A stretch of 64,000 bases of DNA from an uncultured Clostridia bacterium (GTDB lineage: Bacteria > Bacillota > Clostridia > Lachnospirales > CAG-274). The stretch is taken from contig CAJTVH010000005.1 in assembly GCA_910579745.1 (NCBI GenBank), forward strand, positions 1-64,000, written 5' to 3'. Shown here piece by piece: positions 32,725-41,955 of this stretch (position 1 is its first letter; each line of letters begins with the position of its first letter). The position numbers and the translations under genes were made by a program. The notes under the pieces are model-generated. The model had not been told where the DNA came from, did no database searches, and saw only the letters and a program-made list of their open reading frames with translations.

Positions 32725-35670
32725 TTAATTACCGCTCGCTTCCAAACAAGCGTCAATAGTATCAGTCATTTTCGATATTTCTATCGGTTTAGCGATATGG
32801 GCGTTCATACCCGATTTTTTAGCCTCAAGAATATCGTCCGTAAAAGTATTGGCGCTCATCGCTATAATAGGTATGCTCTTTAAATCTTCCCTGTCCATAG
32901 CCCTGATTTTAGCGGTCGCCTCATAACCGTTCATATTAGGCATCTGAATGTCCATAAGAATAAGGTCATAATAATTCTCAGGAAAATCGGATACGCATTT
33001 AACAGCCTCAACACCGTCGCACGCGGTGTCTACCTCAAAACCTACCATTCTAAGAATTTCCTCAGCTATCTCAACGTTAAGCTCGTTATCCTCTACCAAA
33101 AGAAGCCTTTTTCCGGAATATTTCTTATCTGAAATAGCTTGTTCATCAATTATATGGTCATTTTTACCCGCGATGTTTTTCATAACATATACAAGTCTTG
33201 ATTTGAACAAAGGCTTCGATATAAAATAATTCACTCCCACGGTACGGGCCTTTTCCTCAATAGTAGACCAATTATACGCTGATAAAATTATAATAGGTAG
33301 GTCCTTTCCTATTCTGTCCCTAATTTCAGACGCTGTCTGCACTCCGTCTTTACCTGGCATCTTCCAGTCAAGTATAACGGCAGCGTAATCCTCGCCTCTT
33401 TCTCTTGCGTCCACAAGTTTTTTAACGGCCGAATCCCCGTCTGTTACCCAATCGGACATCATTCCTATGCTGTTTAAAATCTCACAGGCACTTTCACAAG
33501 CGTCTTTCTCATCATCAACAACCAGTACAGGTAAATCGGTAAGAACGTCAAATTTCTCATTGTTATCATCGCACAACTGTAAATATACCGACACGGTAAA
33601 TACAGAACCAACCCCTGGGGTACTCTTAACCTGAATATCACCATTCATCATACGTACTATATTTCTGGCGATAGACATTCCAAGACCTGTTCCCTCAGTT
33701 TTTCCAACACGTGAATCGGTCGCCCTTGAAAATGGATCAAATATAGTAGCCACAAAATCGCTTTCCATTCCTATACCGCTGTCCGTAAAAATAAACTCAT
33801 AATAGCCGCTTCCCGTATTTTTAGAAGGCTTCTCGTTTATGAGAAGAGAAACACTTCCGCCCTCTGGAGTAAATTTAACGGCGTTGCTCATTATGTTCAC
33901 AAAAACCTGAGAAAGCCGCTGTGAGTCCCCTACAACCCGCTCATGCTTTACATTGTTAATATTTAAACTGAAGTTTTGTTTTTTCTTTTGAATCTGCGGG
34001 TGAAGAATAGTCATCAAATTGTCGATTGTCTCAGAAAGACTGAATTCCTCCTCAGATAACACTAACTTTCCGCTCTCTATTTTGGACATATCCAAAACCT
34101 CGTTTATAAGACCCAAAAGATGCTTGCTTGAAACAGTAATTTTATTAAGACAATCCATAATTCTTGGAGTATCATCAATATGCATAGCGGCGATAGATGT
34201 CATACCAATAATGGCGTTCATAGGAGTTCTTATATCGTGAGACATATGTGAAAGGAAATCACTTTTGGCTTGATTAGCCGCCTCGGCAGACTTATAGGCC
34301 TCTTTAAGAGCTATATTTTTCATAAGCTCATTATTCTTGGCTATTGTAATATCCTGCTGAGCGAAAAGTACTTGTTTAGCCTCGCCATTCTCCCGTTTAA
34401 GACATATTATATTAAGGCTTTCCCATTGCTTTTTATCCCGCTCCGTATAATACTCATAATATAGGTTTGTAATGCTTTCGCCTAAATCCTTGCGTATCTT
34501 CTCCGCTTTAAGCTCGCCCCGGGCTTTTTCTTTCTCATCATTATATACCAATGTAGACGTAAAAACACTCACAAACATATCATATTTTCCCTCCGGCGGA
34601 ACCGCTACCGATGGTACATATGTATCTGTTAAATATTTATAGGTCTCCTCTTCCAAATCCACAAGAATAAACTTGTCAAAAAGCTTAGTCGCTCCCTCAA
34701 TAACATAACCCATTTCCCTGTTTTCTTTAATAAGCCTTTTCTTTAACTTATAGTTAAAGAAAACAATAGTGGCTACATAAACTAACAGCGCTATAATAAG
34801 AGCTCCCGCGAGTTCCATTCCCGCTGAGACAGCGTTTCTTAACATACTCTGCGTAACTCCCGGCGGAAAATTTTGGATTATCATAAAATCCGTGTTATTA
34901 ACATCCGTAATATAAAAACTGCTGTTTCCCAAATCGCTGTCATACTCTAAACTATATGTATCGCCCTTTGATAGAGCCCTTTCTATATCCTCCAGAGCAT
35001 CTGAAGTGACGCTTCTATTTCGCATGAAATAATTTATTATATTTTCAGGAATATCATCAAGCGTAGAAGCCGCTATGACTCTGCCGTCTTTCGCGCATAA
35101 AAACGTATCTGACTGCTCTCCGAAATAAGTTGAGTACAGAAGGTCCTCTATTTGTTTCTCACTGTAATATCCTGTAAGAACGCCGATAATCTCACCTTTA
35201 ACCCTGAAAGGAGTATAAAACACAATAGCGTTCTCATACTCAAACTTTGAGTCAAATACTGGAACCATCCCAGATTCCCCTCGCATTCCTTTAAGGAAAT
35301 ATTCTTTGTCGGAAACATCTTTAAGATTTCTATCGCCTGTTATAATATTTTTACCGTTCTTATCTATAAATTCAACATGGTCAAAAAGAGTATCCTGCGA
35401 TATTTTCATAAAATACTCATAGTCTAAAGTCTCTTCCGTAAGATTTTGCCCATACATAGACGAACGAATATTTAAATTTTCCTGCGCCCCGTTTAATATG
35501 TGATACAGTATTTGTGATTTCTGTTTAGTGGCGTCGCCTATATATTCTGTGTTCTGCGACATAATACGATCATTGTTTTTATATACAAATACCATAAAAC
35601 CAAATATAATAAAAACAATTATAGCCACGGCGATAACTACCTTTTGTATTACGCCCTTGCCCGATTGCAT
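32725..35670 (-). CDS. Hybrid sensor histidine kinase with two receiver domains
   Basis: A ~981-residue membrane sensor. TM1 is at about residues 10-32, an extracellular region of ~250 residues resembles a Cache sensor, TM2 is near 285-310. After a linker, HisKA carries the phospho-His in HMSHDIRTPMN near residue 480; HATPase_c has the N box NIMSNAVKF, DSGIGM and GTGLGMSIARN. Two receivers follow: VLVVDDEKDA with acceptor Asp in ILDWKMPGKDG, and LLVEDNELNVE with acceptor Asp in LMDIQMPNMNG. There is no HPt or DNA-binding output domain, and no response regulator gene next to it. The start at 35670 has GGGGTGG eight bases before; the ORF opens 23 codons earlier without support. Confidence 0.93.
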   Translation of the reverse strand: MQSGKGVIQKVVIAVAIIVFIIFGFMVFVYKNNDRIMSQNTEYIGDATKQKSQILYHILNGAQENLNIRSSMYGQNLTEETLDYEYFMKISQDTLFDHVEFIDKNGKNIITGDRNLKDVSDKEYFLKGMRGESGMVPVFDSKFEYENAIVFYTPFRVKGEIIGVLTGYYSEKQIEDLLYSTYFGEQSDTFLCAKDGRVIAASTLDDIPENIINYFMRNRSVTSDALEDIERALSKGDTYSLEYDSDLGNSSFYITDVNNTDFMIIQNFPPGVTQSMLRNAVSAGMELAGALIIALLVYVATIVFFNYKLKKRLIKENREMGYVIEGATKLFDKFILVDLEEETYKYLTDTYVPSVAVPPEGKYDMFVSVFTSTLVYNDEKEKARGELKAEKIRKDLGESITNLYYEYYTERDKKQWESLNIICLKRENGEAKQVLFAQQDITIAKNNELMKNIALKEAYKSAEAANQAKSDFLSHMSHDIRTPMNAIIGMTSIAAMHIDDTPRIMDCLNKITVSSKHLLGLINEVLDMSKIESGKLVLSEEEFSLSETIDNLMTILHPQIQKKKQNFSLNINNVKHERVVGDSQRLSQVFVNIMSNAVKFTPEGGSVSLLINEKPSKNTGSGYYEFIFTDSGIGMESDFVATIFDPFSRATDSRVGKTEGTGLGMSIARNIVRMMNGDIQVKSTPGVGSVFTVSVYLQLCDDNNEKFDVLTDLPVLVVDDEKDACESACEILNSIGMMSDWVTDGDSAVKKLVDARERGEDYAAVILDWKMPGKDGVQTASEIRDRIGKDLPIIILSAYNWSTIEEKARTVGVNYFISKPLFKSRLVYVMKNIAGKNDHIIDEQAISDKKYSGKRLLLVEDNELNVEIAEEILRMVGFEVDTACDGVEAVKCVSDFPENYYDLILMDIQMPNMNGYEATAKIRAMDREDLKSIPIIAMSANTFTDDILEAKKSGMNAHIAKPIEISKMTDTIDACLEASGN

Positions 35671-35711
35671 AAGGTATCCACCCCCATTAGTTGTTATGCA
35701 AATATTCAATG

Positions 35712-35874
35712 TATAGCTAATAAACTTGAAAATAAACAAGTCAGGTTTTTGAAAATCCTTTTTACGCTATTATCGTCGGTCAGCATAGGCTTCGGCTATG
35801 CTCTCCCTCCTCCGGCTCGCTAAAATAATTTTTAGCTCGCGTCATTTCACTCATTTTCAAGTTTGTCAGCTATA
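35712..35874. repeat. MITE-like element, TATAGTCAATMAACTTGAAAAT family, copy 2
   Basis: A 163-bp element: TATAGCTAATAAACTTGAAA at the left and TTTCAAGTTTGTCAGCTATA at the right are near-perfect inverted repeats. The interior has a GC-rich part with a short AGCATAGGCTTCGGCTATGCT hairpin. It lies 40 bases upstream of the kinase start and may carry or disturb its promoter. Confidence 0.75.
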
Positions 35875-36157
35875 ACTTTCCATTTCAAAAATTTTCTGTA
35901 AAAAATAATTTCAGCGAGTTAATACCGCCCTTCTGTATTCAAAAATTAAAATATACTAAATATAAAACTTCCGGCGGCAGCATTCCGTAAGTAACAATAA
36001 TATTTAACCTCAATCAGCATAATATAAATCTCGTCTAATACTAACCGCGAAATATTTTTATTTTCTTAACCTATCATCATTATTACTCTACATTCGTATT
36101 TTTATTTGACATTGATATAAACTTACGTTTTGTTGAAAATTTTAGAACTTCTTTTTT
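35875..36157. other. Intergenic region between kinase and glgP
   Basis: No gene seen in about 280 bases; AT-rich, no obvious promoter picked. Confidence 0.4.
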
Positions 36158-36192
36158 CAAAAAAGGGGAACAAATCTGCTCCCCTCTTTGTT
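36158..36192 (-). terminator. Terminator of glgP
   Basis: On the minus strand GGGGAGCA and TGTTCCCC form the stem, followed by TTTTTTG. It lies 125 bases after the glgP stop. Confidence 0.7.
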
Positions 36193-36317
36193 TTTGTACT
36201 TTCACTTTCAAAAGTTCCCGTAAAACTTTCTTTAATTAATAATACACTAAAAACTTATAAAAGTTTATTATTAAGATAAGAACAAGCGGACTTAAAAGCG
36301 TTTTAAATCTTTACAAA

Positions 36318-38765
36318 TTACATATTAATCTCAACAGGCTTAACTTCCCATATCTCGTCAGCGTATTCCTTAATAGTTCTGTCACTTGAGAATTTACCGC
36401 TCTTAGCCGTATTGAGAACAGCCATTTTAGCCCATTTCTTTTTATCTTTATAAGCCGCGTCAATATCCGCCTGAGCTCTCGCGTAATCCTCAAAATCCTG
36501 AAGAATGAAATACTCATCAGCTCTTGATCCTCCGAAACCGTTAAGAAGAACCTCGTAAATCTCTCTGAAAAGCTCCGTATCCTCGTCAAGAGTACCGTTT
36601 ATAAGCTGAATAAGCGCTTTTCTCACATCCTGATTCATATTATAGACAAACCATGGATTATATCCGCCGTTATTTTGAAGATTGATAACGTCGTCCGATT
36701 TAAGACCGAAAATAAATATATTATCGTCGCCTACTTCTTCTCTTATCTCAACGTTAGCGCCGTCAAGAGTACCAATAGTCAACGCGCCGTTTAACATAAA
36801 TTTCATGTTACCAGTACCTGAAGCCTCTTTGCTGGCGGTTGAGATTTGCTCGCTCACGTCGGCGGCTGGAATAAGTTTCTCAGCCAGAGAAACACGATAA
36901 TTCTCGGCAAAAATAACTTTAATTTTTCCGTCAATTGTCTCATCATTGTTTACAAGGTCCGCAACAGCGTTTATAAGTTTAATGATGAGTTTCGCTCTTC
37001 TGTATCCGGCGGCTGCCTTCGCCCCGAAAATAAATGTTCTCGGAACCATATCAAGACCCGGATTCTCTTTAAGGTTGTTATAAAGACTTAAAATATGGAG
37101 AACGTTCAAAAGCTGGCGTTTATACTCATGAAGCCTTTTAACCTGAATGTCAAAAATAGAATCTGGATTAACGTCAATGCCCATAGTCGCCTTAAAGTAA
37201 TTTGAGAGCTCGACTTTATTCTGATGTTTAATTTCCATAAACTTCTCGCAGAATTTCTCATCGTCAGCGTAAGGAGTGAGTTTATCAAGCTCACTTAAAT
37301 CCGTGTACCATTTATCGCCGATAGTGTCAGTAATAAGTTTCGCCAGTTTAGGATTAGCGTGTCCTAACCATCTTCTTTGAGTAATACCGTTCGTTTTATT
37401 ATTGAATTTTTCAGGATAAATGTCATAAAAATCTTTAAGCTCCTGATTTTTGAGAATTTCCGTGTGAAGAGCCGCTACTCCATTGATAGAATGGCTTCCC
37501 ACCATAGCTAAATGAGCCATTCTTATTTGACCGTCAGCTATAATAGCCATTTTTGTAATCTTCTGAGGGTCGTTTCCAAATCTCTCAATGAGAAGCTTGC
37601 AGTATCTCTTGTTAATTTCCTCTATAATCATATAAATACGCGGAAGAACTCTTGAGAAAAGCTCAATAGGCCATTTCTCAAGCGCCTCGGCCATTATTGT
37701 ATGATTTGTGTAAGCGCAGCACTTGGTTGTGATTTCCCAAGCGTCTTCCCAAGCCACATCGTTCTCATCAACTAAAAGACGCATGAGCTCCGCCACAGCC
37801 ATACTCGGGTGAGTATCGTTAAGCTGTAAGGCCACCTTGTTAGGAAGCTCTTTAAAGTCCTCGTGTTTTGATTTGAATCTTGATATAATTCTCTGTAAAG
37901 TAGCCGAAATAAAGAAATACTGCTGTTTAAGACGAAGTTCTTTTCCCTGATAATGTTCGTCAGCTGGATAAAGCACCTCCGACAAAATTTTGGCGAGATT
38001 GCTTTCCTCAACGGCTTTTGAGTAATTTCCCTGATTAAAAGACTGAAGGTCAAATTTGTTTTTAGCCTCGGCGTCCCATAATCTTAATGTATTGACAGTG
38101 TTGTTGTTATATCCCACAACCGGATAATCGTAAGGAACAGCGATAACCGATTGATAATTTTCCTGTTCAAATTTATATGTTCCATCAGGTTTTTTAACAG
38201 CTTTAACGTTTCCCATAAATTTAACCTCGGCGGAATACTCCTGGCGTTTAACGCCCCACATATCCCCGTCCTCAAGCCAGTTATCAGCTTTTTCTATCTG
38301 ATAGCCGTTCTCGATTTTCTGCTCGAAAATACCGTAATGGTATCTGATACCGCATCCGTAAGCTGGAAGCTGCAAAGTTGAGAGAGAATCAAGAAAACAA
38401 GCGGCAAGACGTCCAAGACCGCCGTTTCCGAGTCCTGGGTCTCTCTCTGCGTCCTCAAGCTCGTTGTAATCGATGTTAAGCTCATCAAGAATTTCCTTGA
38501 TTTCATCAATAACCGAAAGATTTAATATAGTATTTCCCAAAAATCTTCCCATAAGAAACTCCATGGAAAGATAGTAAACAACTTTAACGTCTTCCTTGTA
38601 GTATTGGTCGTGAGTTTTAATCCACATATCCGTTACATAATCTCTTACGGTAAATACCAAAGCCTCGTAAATCTGCTCCTTAGAAGCGTTTTCAATAGTC
38701 TTTCTTGAAAGCATTTTAACGTTTTCAAAAAGCTGGTTCTTAAAAGTTTCCTTGTCAATAACCAT
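36318..38765 (-). CDS. glgP: Glycogen/maltodextrin phosphorylase
   Basis: PLP enzyme that releases glucose 1-phosphate from alpha-1,4-glucans. The 815-residue length fits bacterial GlgP/MalP. Landmarks: YYLSMEFLMGRFLGN near residue 60, DPGLGNGGLGRLAACFLDS near residue 113, QLNDTHPSMAVAELMR near residue 325, NGITQRRWL, and the PLP-lysine block EASGTGNMKFMLNGALTIGTLDGANVE with Lys in GTGNMKF near residue 660. AGGAGG lies ten bases before the ATG at 38765. It is not clustered with other glycogen genes here. Confidence 0.96.
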   Translation of the reverse strand: MVIDKETFKNQLFENVKMLSRKTIENASKEQIYEALVFTVRDYVTDMWIKTHDQYYKEDVKVVYYLSMEFLMGRFLGNTILNLSVIDEIKEILDELNIDYNELEDAERDPGLGNGGLGRLAACFLDSLSTLQLPAYGCGIRYHYGIFEQKIENGYQIEKADNWLEDGDMWGVKRQEYSAEVKFMGNVKAVKKPDGTYKFEQENYQSVIAVPYDYPVVGYNNNTVNTLRLWDAEAKNKFDLQSFNQGNYSKAVEESNLAKILSEVLYPADEHYQGKELRLKQQYFFISATLQRIISRFKSKHEDFKELPNKVALQLNDTHPSMAVAELMRLLVDENDVAWEDAWEITTKCCAYTNHTIMAEALEKWPIELFSRVLPRIYMIIEEINKRYCKLLIERFGNDPQKITKMAIIADGQIRMAHLAMVGSHSINGVAALHTEILKNQELKDFYDIYPEKFNNKTNGITQRRWLGHANPKLAKLITDTIGDKWYTDLSELDKLTPYADDEKFCEKFMEIKHQNKVELSNYFKATMGIDVNPDSIFDIQVKRLHEYKRQLLNVLHILSLYNNLKENPGLDMVPRTFIFGAKAAAGYRRAKLIIKLINAVADLVNNDETIDGKIKVIFAENYRVSLAEKLIPAADVSEQISTASKEASGTGNMKFMLNGALTIGTLDGANVEIREEVGDDNIFIFGLKSDDVINLQNNGGYNPWFVYNMNQDVRKALIQLINGTLDEDTELFREIYEVLLNGFGGSRADEYFILQDFEDYARAQADIDAAYKDKKKWAKMAVLNTAKSGKFSSDRTIKEYADEIWEVKPVEINM

Positions 38766-39170
38766 TGTTAATATTCCTCCTAAATAAAAAAACATTATTA
38801 ATACTAAACGCCGTTTAACACATAAATAAAAACTTAATAGCGCTTAGTATAAACTTTAATTTAACAAATAAAGAAAAATTTATTTTTTATCTTTGTTAAA
38901 TCCTTGTTTTTCATAAATATCAGTCAAATATGTAAAAAATAAATTCTTATCATATATAATATCAAAAAAAACAAATTTAATCAAGTACTATACGGTAAAA
39001 CCGTCATAATTGTATAAAAAATTTTACACATAATTTTAAGTGTAATTTTGAAAATATTTATAAATTTTTTATAATAAATATCAAAATTTTTTTTTAAATA
39101 TGTATATAATTACATATTTAAGTCCTCCAGCAAAATCAGAGAATTTATAAGAAACCCAAAAAATTTACTA
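38766..39170. other. Long AT-rich leader region of glgP
   Basis: About 400 bases with no gene, extremely AT-rich around 38870-39120. A CTAAACGCCGTTTAACAC stretch near 38806 and its echo TAATAGCGCTTAGTATAAAC near 38836 form a weak inverted repeat upstream of the ribosome-binding site and could be regulatory. Confidence 0.35.
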
Positions 39171-39331
39171 GAGCGTATCTGAAAACTAAAATACGCGCGA
39201 AAAATTATAAAAAATAAAACGAAACAGAAAGGCTTTTCTATTTAATTGAACCGTTTTCGTTTATTTTTTAATAATTTTTTGGATATTTCTCGTATATAAC
39301 TGATAGCTTATGATAGTTTTCAGATACTCCC
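39171..39331. repeat. MITE-like element, GTATCTGAAAACTA family, copy 2
   Basis: A 161-bp element, about 96 % identical to 30221-30381 by my count. Left end CGTATCTGAAAACTAAAATA, right end TGATAGTTTTCAGATAC. Confidence 0.85.
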
Positions 39332-39525
39332 TAAATAAACTGTTTTTTAAGCCTGTAAGCGGTCAAAAAATCCATCATAAATATGAAGAAAATAATTTTA
39401 AGCGCGCCTGAAAGTCATATCGGCGTTAAAATTTATAAAATTTTGACAATTTATAAACAAAATACCTTCACCAACCCCGCCTTTTTAAAGGGCGGCTTTA
39501 TAACTCTCAGGCACGCTTATATGAG

Positions 39526-39690
39526 GGCCTGTATTAAAATCATATGTCTATTGTTAAAATTTAACAAGTTTTTAACAATTAATTTTGATTTTTATAAAGT
39601 TAAAATATCCAAAAAATTGTAAAATATAAAATACCCTCACTTTTACTTTTTTATAATTTTTCATATATATTTTAGTTTTAAGACAGCCCC
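39526..39690. repeat. MITE-like element, GCTGTCTTRAAAC family, copy 1
   Basis: A ~165-bp element with ends GGGCCTGTATTAAAAT and TTTTAGTTTTAAGACAGCCC. The interior shares TATTGTTAAAATTTAACAA and a TTTTTAACAATTAA stretch with the element at 51815-51989 and, less closely, with 63629-63805. Further copies of single ends of other families lie at 39750-39779. Confidence 0.65.
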
Positions 39691-39796
39691 TAACTACGTT
39701 TAAAAAAACGAATACAAATAAAAATAAATCGCCTTAAATCCTTTAGCTTCTTTTCAAGTTGTTTAACTATTCATTATAAAAAACTTCTCAAAAACT

Positions 39797-41818
39797 TTAC
39801 TTTTCTTTAAAAGCCTCTATTCCAAAAATAATTTTAGCGGCCTCGGCGTTTGTTATTTCCCTATCAGGATAAAAGCCTCCGTCCTCTCCCATGGTAACAA
39901 TATCTAAGGCGTTCGCTATAGCCATATAGCCAAATCCATCATCCGTATCCAAAACATCGTTAAAAGGATTTTTAAAAGCGTCCGTATCGGCGAGTTTGCC
40001 ATATCCTAAAGTCTTGCTTATAACCTCGCATATTTCCTCTCTAGTGATAAAGTCGTCGCTGTCTTTAAAATCTTTCCTTGTCTTTTCATCAAAACCCATA
40101 TAATAATCCAACAGCTCTTTCTTTGTAATCTTCTCGTCAGGAAGGAACATCTCTCGTTTAACATATATATTGCTGTTTAAAAGCGTATTGACATATTTCT
40201 CGCACCAATGCCCTTTAATATCGGGATAGCTTTCGGGGATTTTAAATTCTCTGCTATATTTTTTCCCCTCATAATCAAGTTCCTCTCCCGTTTTTGCGTC
40301 AATATACGGAGCAGTTTCCGTCGTTTTTATAAATGAGTAGGCTAAAATAATATTGCTTTTCTTGTTTTTCTCAAAATTCTCATAAATTAAATCAAAGTCA
40401 GCGGTTTCTTTAACTTTATCAAAAATCTCTTTACTGTCTACAATATTTTTAGCTTCCGGAAACTTAACAGAATCATACCAATAACAATCATAGCCTATTA
40501 TATTGTCGTCCTTGTCAAAAGTAACAGTAATATTGTTTTCGTAAAATTTAAACCCATTTACCTTTCTCACAAAACTCAAGTAACCGTCTCTTGAACCATC
40601 AGAAGGCTCAAGCTCTATTAAATCCGCCTTTTCAGGATCGACTTTATTTATAAACTCCAAAGCTTTCGCTTTTCTTTCCTCTGAAACTTCCTTTTTCGTT
40701 TCCCCTCCGTTCTCTATATCCGCCTCAGGTTGATTTCCATTGTAAATATAAAAGCTTCTAAGTTTTTTTGTCTTGGCGTCAAAAGAAGCGTGCCCGTTTT
40801 TATAGTTGATGTTCCAAATATATTTATCCGTGTCAATACGGTCTCTTGAAAGTCCGGCACTTTCCATTTCTTTAAGTTCAGCGCCCTCCGGAATAAGTTT
40901 TCTGATTTCTGAATCCGCCGCTTCCTTGCTTAGTATATCTTTGGATTTATCAACCTCTGAAAGTTCCTCTTCTGATAAATCAGCTTTTTTAGCAGCGCCC
41001 CCCGCCTCATCGGCCATGGAATTTTCCGCTCTCATCTCCCAAAGATAATATGACTCGCTTTTAAACGGCTCCCCTGTTTTAGCGTCTACAGAATTATTAT
41101 AAAGACTGTCAGGACTATACGCTAAGAAAACCTTTTTTTCTTTTGTTCTGTAATCATAATAAAAATAATACGCGGGCTCAAACTTAGCGTTGTCAAAGAA
41201 AATTTTTGAGGCGGCCTCCTTAGATATAATATTTTCCTTGCTCTCAAAATCATGGTTCACACAATCCGCTTTATTAAAATCATAGTTTATAATATCAAGT
41301 GTCTTAAGATCTATTGTAATATTAATAACATTATGGCGGACAGGTATTCCATTTTTAACCTGTCTGAAAACAAAATTACCGTTTATGCTGTTGTCGCATA
41401 ACTCAAATTCAGAATAATTCCCCGGAAGAACCTTTTTTAAAAAATCCTCCGCCGCTTTTAAACACTCGCCTTTTGATTTCTGGTTTTTAATAGAAAAATC
41501 GCCTCTTTTTCCAGCCATAACACTGTAATTCTCATAACTGTAAATATTTCCCTCAGCGTCTATATTTACGGAAATAAGATTTTTCCCGTCGTCAGACTCA
41601 TATTCCTTTTTCTCCCAGTTTAAATTATATCTCTCTTTGTTGTCATATGTATTGATGCTATACTCAAATTCCGAATACTCTTTTGGTATACCTATCTTAT
41701 CCTTAACGGTTAAAATAGTCTGCTCAAGAGCCGCAGGAATAGACTCATCAGCGAAAATCCCGCTCGTCCCTCCAAATATCATGGCGGACGATAATATCAC
41801 AGCGATAAATTTTTTCAT
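39797..41818 (-). CDS. Secreted YcdB/PepSY-like protein with C-terminal SLH motifs
   Basis: A 673-residue exported protein with a signal peptide (residues 1-23, MKKFIAVILSSAMIFGGTSG then FA). Residues ~25-260 and ~290-510 are two related halves with YcdB/PepSY-like features, for example ECLKAAEDFLKKVLPGNYSEF, FRQVKNGIPVRHNVINITID, and FVRKVNGFKFYENNITVTFD. From ~540 SLH motifs follow (DIKGHWCEKYVNTLLNSNIY, FGYMAIANALDIV...NAEAAKIIFG), which would fix it to the wall. PepSY/YcdB proteins are thought to inhibit or fold proteases, but the role is not proven. AAGGAGG precedes the ATG. A hairpin repeat lies just upstream. Confidence 0.85.
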   Translation of the reverse strand: MKKFIAVILSSAMIFGGTSGIFADESIPAALEQTILTVKDKIGIPKEYSEFEYSINTYDNKERYNLNWEKKEYESDDGKNLISVNIDAEGNIYSYENYSVMAGKRGDFSIKNQKSKGECLKAAEDFLKKVLPGNYSEFELCDNSINGNFVFRQVKNGIPVRHNVINITIDLKTLDIINYDFNKADCVNHDFESKENIISKEAASKIFFDNAKFEPAYYFYYDYRTKEKKVFLAYSPDSLYNNSVDAKTGEPFKSESYYLWEMRAENSMADEAGGAAKKADLSEEELSEVDKSKDILSKEAADSEIRKLIPEGAELKEMESAGLSRDRIDTDKYIWNINYKNGHASFDAKTKKLRSFYIYNGNQPEADIENGGETKKEVSEERKAKALEFINKVDPEKADLIELEPSDGSRDGYLSFVRKVNGFKFYENNITVTFDKDDNIIGYDCYWYDSVKFPEAKNIVDSKEIFDKVKETADFDLIYENFEKNKKSNIILAYSFIKTTETAPYIDAKTGEELDYEGKKYSREFKIPESYPDIKGHWCEKYVNTLLNSNIYVKREMFLPDEKITKKELLDYYMGFDEKTRKDFKDSDDFITREEICEVISKTLGYGKLADTDAFKNPFNDVLDTDDGFGYMAIANALDIVTMGEDGGFYPDREITNAEAAKIIFGIEAFKEK

Positions 41819-41852
41819 AAAAATTCCTCCTTATAGCAATTCGCAAAATTTT

Positions 41853-41934
41853 TAGCGCGAAACCATAAAAGAATCCCCTAAATATATAAGTTTTATTAAA
41901 GTTTCTTTGTTCATTCTTTTATTGTTTCGCTATA
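41853..41934. repeat. MITE-like hairpin element, TATAGCGAAACAATAAAAGAAT family, complete copy
   Basis: TAGCGCGAAACCATAAAAGA at the left and TCTTTTATTGTTTCGCTATA at the right are inverted repeats around an AT-rich 35-base middle. Located in the gap between nspC and the SLH/YcdB gene; it may also serve as a transcript end for neither strand in particular. Incomplete relatives are at 7216, 30172, 53303 and 58490-58571. Confidence 0.65.
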
Positions 41935-41955
41935 AACAGAATATCATTAAAACTT

